A DNA stretch of 64,000 bases from assembly GCA_965366365.1 (NCBI GenBank), contig CBDUEV010000002.1, forward strand, positions 1-64,000. The letters are read 5' to 3'. Positions 61,577-64,000 of the stretch are shown here, piece by piece. Within the stretch, counting starts at the first letter, position 1, and each line of letters begins with the position of its first letter. This DNA is from CBDUEV01 sp965366365. GTDB taxonomy: Bacteria; Actinomycetota; Acidimicrobiia; Spongiisociales; JAENVV01. The translations under genes were made by a program, and so were the position numbers. The notes beneath the pieces are model-generated. The model had not been told where the DNA came from. It worked only from the letters and a program-made list of their open reading frames with translations, and did no database searches.

Positions 61577-62257
61577 GTGCCGCTGCCTGCCCTTACCCGT
61601 GCCCAGATGATCGAAGTCGATCGAATCATGACCGATGAGCTGGGCATCACGCTCTTGCAGATGATGGAGAACGCCGGGCGCAACCTGGCTCGATTGGCGC
61701 TCGATCGCTATCGACCGCAGAGGATCACCGTGCTGGCCGGCTCGGGAGGAAACGGCGGCGGCGGGATGGTGGCGGCTCGCCATCTCGCCAACACCGGGTT
61801 CGACGTGACGGTGGTCACCACCCGACATGTTGGAGAGCTGACGGGCGCAGCGCGCCGGCAGGCAGAGATCCTCGGCGCCATCGGCACAGGCTCGTCCACC
61901 CGCTTTCCGGTCGCCCCAGGTGACCTCATCCTCGACGCGTTGGTCGGCTACAGCCTCTCGGGCGCCCTGCGCGGCTCCGCCGGGCGCTTGGTGGGTTGGG
62001 CTCTCGGGACCGGAGTCCCCATCCTCTCGCTGGACGTTCCGAGCGGGGTAGACGTGGACGGGGAGCCGCCCGAGGGGCCGGTCATCGCCGCGGATGCCAC
62101 GATGACCTTGGCGCTTCCCAAGCAAGGGCTTCTCGGGTCGCCGTATGTCGGAGACCTCTTCGTCGCGGACATTTCGGTGCCGCCCTCGGTGTACGAACGC
62201 TTCGGTTTGGAAGTCCCGATCGATATCTTCGCGGCCGGGTCGGTGGTTTCGGTCTGA
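61577..62257 (+). CDS. nnrE: NAD(P)H-hydrate epimerase
   Basis: A 226-residue YjeF N-terminal domain protein that epimerises damaged NAD(P)H hydrates. Motifs are EVDRIMTDELGITLLQMMENAGRNLA, AGSGGNGGGGMVAARHL (phosphate-binding loop) and ILDALVGYSLSGALRG, ending with SLDVPSGVDVDG. The ADP-dependent dehydratase domain (NnrD), often fused to it, is missing here and must be encoded elsewhere. Confidence 0.9.
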   Translation: MPLPALTRAQMIEVDRIMTDELGITLLQMMENAGRNLARLALDRYRPQRITVLAGSGGNGGGGMVAARHLANTGFDVTVVTTRHVGELTGAARRQAEILGAIGTGSSTRFPVAPGDLILDALVGYSLSGALRGSAGRLVGWALGTGVPILSLDVPSGVDVDGEPPEGPVIAADATMTLALPKQGLLGSPYVGDLFVADISVPPSVYERFGLEVPIDIFAAGSVVSV

Positions 62258-62284
62258 GCCGAGGGGTCTTCTCTCCGAAAGGGC

Positions 62285-62290
62285 TACCCT
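62285..62290 (+). promoter_or_regulatory. -10 element TACCCT of a leaderless start
   Basis: TACCCT is followed by 7 nt and the GTG of nucS at 62298. No ribosome binding site is present. Confidence 0.45.
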
Positions 62291-62297
62291 TTCGGCG

Positions 62298-62957
62298 GTG
62301 CGGTTGGTGATTGCGAGATGCTCGGTGGACTACGAAGGCCGTCTGACGGCCTATTTACCCCCGGCGGTGCGTCTTCTCATGGTGAAGGCGGACGGCTGTG
62401 TGGCGGTCCATGCCGACGGCGGAGCGTACAAGCCGCTCAACTGGATGAACGCTCCCAACCACATCGAGGAGTTCGACGATCACTGGGTGATCACCAACCC
62501 CAAGGGTGAGCGACTCACGATCAACCTGGAAGAAGTCCACTCCGACACTTCCTTCGACATGGGGATCGACCCCGGTCTGCAGAAGGACGGAGTGGAAGCC
62601 CATCTCCAGGTGTTGCTTTCCGAGAAGCCACATGTCATGGAGGAGGGTCTCGAGCTGATCCGCCGTGAGTACCCCACGGACATCGGACCGGTGGATCTGC
62701 TGTGCCGAACACCCCAGGGGGAGACGGTCGCCGTGGAGATCAAGCGCCGCGGCGACATCGACGGGGTCGAGCAACTCGTGCGTTATCTCGAGCGCCTCAA
62801 CCATGATGCTCGGCTAGCCCCGGTCCGGGGGCTCTTCGTCGCCCAGCTCATTGCGCCGCAGGCCAAGACCCTGGCCGAGGCGCGTGGTGTCGGCTGGTTC
62901 GAAGTCGACTACGAGGAGCTCCGGGGCATCGAATCGAACATTCCCCGGCTGTTCTGA
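62298..62957 (+). CDS. nucS: mismatch-specific endonuclease NucS/EndoMS
   Basis: A 219-residue nuclease that cuts both strands at mispairs and gives the MutS/MutL-independent mismatch repair of actinobacteria and archaea. N-terminal dimer/DNA-binding domain: VIARCSVDYEGRLTAYLPPAVRLLMVKADG. C-terminal RecB-like nuclease: GPVDLLCRTPQGETVAVEIKRRG (catalytic Asp, Glu, Lys). GTG 62298 starts the usual conserved N-terminus. TrmL follows 2 nt after its stop. Confidence 0.95.
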   Translation: MRLVIARCSVDYEGRLTAYLPPAVRLLMVKADGCVAVHADGGAYKPLNWMNAPNHIEEFDDHWVITNPKGERLTINLEEVHSDTSFDMGIDPGLQKDGVEAHLQVLLSEKPHVMEEGLELIRREYPTDIGPVDLLCRTPQGETVAVEIKRRGDIDGVEQLVRYLERLNHDARLAPVRGLFVAQLIAPQAKTLAEARGVGWFEVDYEELRGIESNIPRLF

Positions 62958-62959
62958 CC

Positions 62960-63427
62960 ATGGCGCTCAACGTTGCTCTCTATCAGCCGGAAATCCCGCC
63001 CAACACCGGCAACATCATGCGTCTCTGCGCCAACACCGCCACGGCGCTCCACCTGATCCACCCACTCGGCTTTCGGCTGGACGAGGCCAAGCTGCGTCGG
63101 GCCGGCATGGACTATCGCGAGTATGCCGACGTGACCGAACACGACGATTTCGACGCCTATCTCCTGGCCGAGTCGCCGGGCCGCATCTACGCCTTCTCCC
63201 GTTCGGGGACGGTCAACCACACCGATGTGAGCTATGGCGACGGCGATGTGCTTCTGTTTGGCCCGGAGTCGGTGGGTTTGCCGGACGAGATCCTGGCCAG
63301 GCCGGAGCTGACCGGCACGATTCGAATCCCGATGGTGCCTCGCTCGCGCAGTCTCAATCTGGCCAACTCGGTGGCCATCGGCGTATACGAAGCAGCGCGT
63401 CAACGCGGCTTCCCGTTTGCCGGGTGA
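62960..63427 (+). CDS. trmL: tRNA (cytidine/uridine-34-2'-O)-methyltransferase TrmL
   Basis: A 155-residue SPOUT methyltransferase that modifies wobble position 34 of leucine tRNAs. Typical motifs are LYQPEIPPNTGNIMRLCANT, FGPESVGLPDEIL and the knot sequence RIPMVPRSRSLNLANSVAIGVYEAARQ. It starts 2 nt after the nucS stop and is likely co-transcribed with it. Confidence 0.95.
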   Translation: MALNVALYQPEIPPNTGNIMRLCANTATALHLIHPLGFRLDEAKLRRAGMDYREYADVTEHDDFDAYLLAESPGRIYAFSRSGTVNHTDVSYGDGDVLLFGPESVGLPDEILARPELTGTIRIPMVPRSRSLNLANSVAIGVYEAARQRGFPFAG

Positions 63428-63451
63428 GCCCGCTCGGCCCCGAACCCGACG

Positions 63452-64000
63452 TCAGTCAGCCAGGAGACGCAGGGCTATTGCCTCGGCAACACATCCCCGC
63501 CGCAGGTCGTCCAACTCGAGGCTTTCGTTCGGTCCGTGGGCGGCGCTGGTGGGATCGGCGACGCCGGTGAGCAGGATCGAGGCGTCCGGATATCGGTCCG
63601 AGAATGCCGCGACAAAAGGAATCGATCCACCCACCCCCATCTCGACCGGTTCGGCGTCCCAGGCTTCGGAGAAAGCGGCCCGGTAGGCGTCGTAGCTGGG
63701 TCCGGTCGTGTCGAGAGCGTAGGCGTCTCCCCAGGCTCCCGGCGTGACGGTCACCTGCGCCCCCCACGGCGCGTTCGATTCGAGATGGGTGACGAGAGCC
63801 TTCATCGCCGCCTGGGGATCCTGACCGGGGGCGATTCGAAGGCTCACCTTGGCGCGGGCCACCGGAATGAGGGCGTTGATGGCGTCGGCCACCGGCGGCG
63901 CATCGATGGCGAGCACCGAACAGGCCGGTTGAGTCCAGGTCTTGGCGTTGAGCGTGCCCGGGGCGCCGATGACCTGGACACCGTCGACGACGCCGGCCAC
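63452..64000 (-). CDS. peptidase family M20 dipeptidase, C-terminal part (cut by window edge)
   Basis: The last 182 codons of a larger gene; the 5' part lies beyond the right edge. The visible region has the M20 dimerisation domain (ARAKVSLRIAPGQDPQAAMKALVTHL) and the end of the catalytic domain, with GVGGSIPFVAAF and GVADPTSAAHGPNESLELDDL, which contains the metal-ligand His of CNDP-type dipeptidases. It would hydrolyse dipeptides with two zinc ions. Convergent with trmL, 24 bp apart. Confidence 0.85.
   Translation of the reverse strand: MAGVVDGVQVIGAPGTLNAKTWTQPACSVLAIDAPPVADAINALIPVARAKVSLRIAPGQDPQAAMKALVTHLESNAPWGAQVTVTPGAWGDAYALDTTGPSYDAYRAAFSEAWDAEPVEMGVGGSIPFVAAFSDRYPDASILLTGVADPTSAAHGPNESLELDDLRRGCVAEAIALRLLAD

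Noticed and set aside
1..64000. CRISPR array, prophage or toxin-antitoxin module
   Set aside because: No regularly spaced direct repeats, phage structural genes or convincing toxin-antitoxin pairs were seen on reading the window; the CPBP gene alone is not evidence of a defence system.

Overview
The window is a 64 kb piece of a GC-rich (about 65% by eye) bacterial chromosome, most likely from an uncultured actinomycete (Actinomycetota). The clues are the mismatch endonuclease NucS/EndoMS, an IS481-type transposase scar of actinobacterial style, a DrrAB-type ABC exporter, an actinobacterial-type SthA, and many genes that look leaderless (a TANNNT box 6-7 nt before an ATG or GTG start). The lineage is inferred from gene content; I cannot place it below phylum with confidence. 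There is no prophage, CRISPR array or rRNA. One tRNA-Lys(UUU) sits beside a degraded insertion sequence.

Layout. 1-2.5 kb: a left-pointing block of membrane protein, XRE regulator, SAM methyltransferase and alcohol dehydrogenase-like enzyme, driven by a promoter wrapped in two palindromes. 2.5-4.2 kb: thioesterase and a membrane-anchored sugar dehydrogenase. 4.2-8.0 kb: a complete thiamine ABC importer (thiBPQ) behind a TPP riboswitch. 8.1-9.3 kb: a three-gene PspC/LiaF-like envelope operon. 9.5-13.6 kb: SRPBCC protein, ACT-domain malic enzyme, MFS exporter, Yip1-like protein. 13.8-17.7 kb: a 4-hydroxybutyryl-CoA dehydratase-like flavoprotein with a flavodoxin, and DrrAB. 17.9-28.2 kb: a secreted protein, a membrane dipeptidase, a two-component system divergent from a four-gene membrane peptidase operon, a cupin and inorganic pyrophosphatase.

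28.4-48.6 kb is the most striking part and appears to be a glucan-utilisation region. It holds a 2298-residue secreted enzyme with both an alpha-amylase and a pullulanase catalytic domain, a secreted phytase-esterase-like protein, a PGM1-like ATP-grasp ligase, a soluble transhydrogenase lacking both redox cysteines, a 1642-residue secreted GH16 protein whose catalytic domain is nested inside a carbohydrate-binding repeat, and a 1162-residue cytoplasmic protein with GH94-phosphorylase-like motifs. The two secreted giants would cut alpha- and beta-glucans outside the cell; the cytoplasmic protein could process imported oligosaccharides (inference).

48.6-64 kb: the IS scar and tRNA, then a fusion of an endonuclease IV-like TIM barrel with a LigD-type polymerase domain, which I consider the best candidate for something undescribed. 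After it come a rhodanese/zinc-ribbon cluster, a stand-alone 5'-3' exonuclease, a thioredoxin, NhaA, class II aldolase, a MarR regulator with a perfect palindromic operator, a NarL-type two-component system, NAD(P)HX epimerase, NucS, TrmL and the C-terminal part of an M20 peptidase cut by the window edge. Several of these (AP endonuclease-polymerase, flap exonuclease, NucS) are DNA-repair functions.
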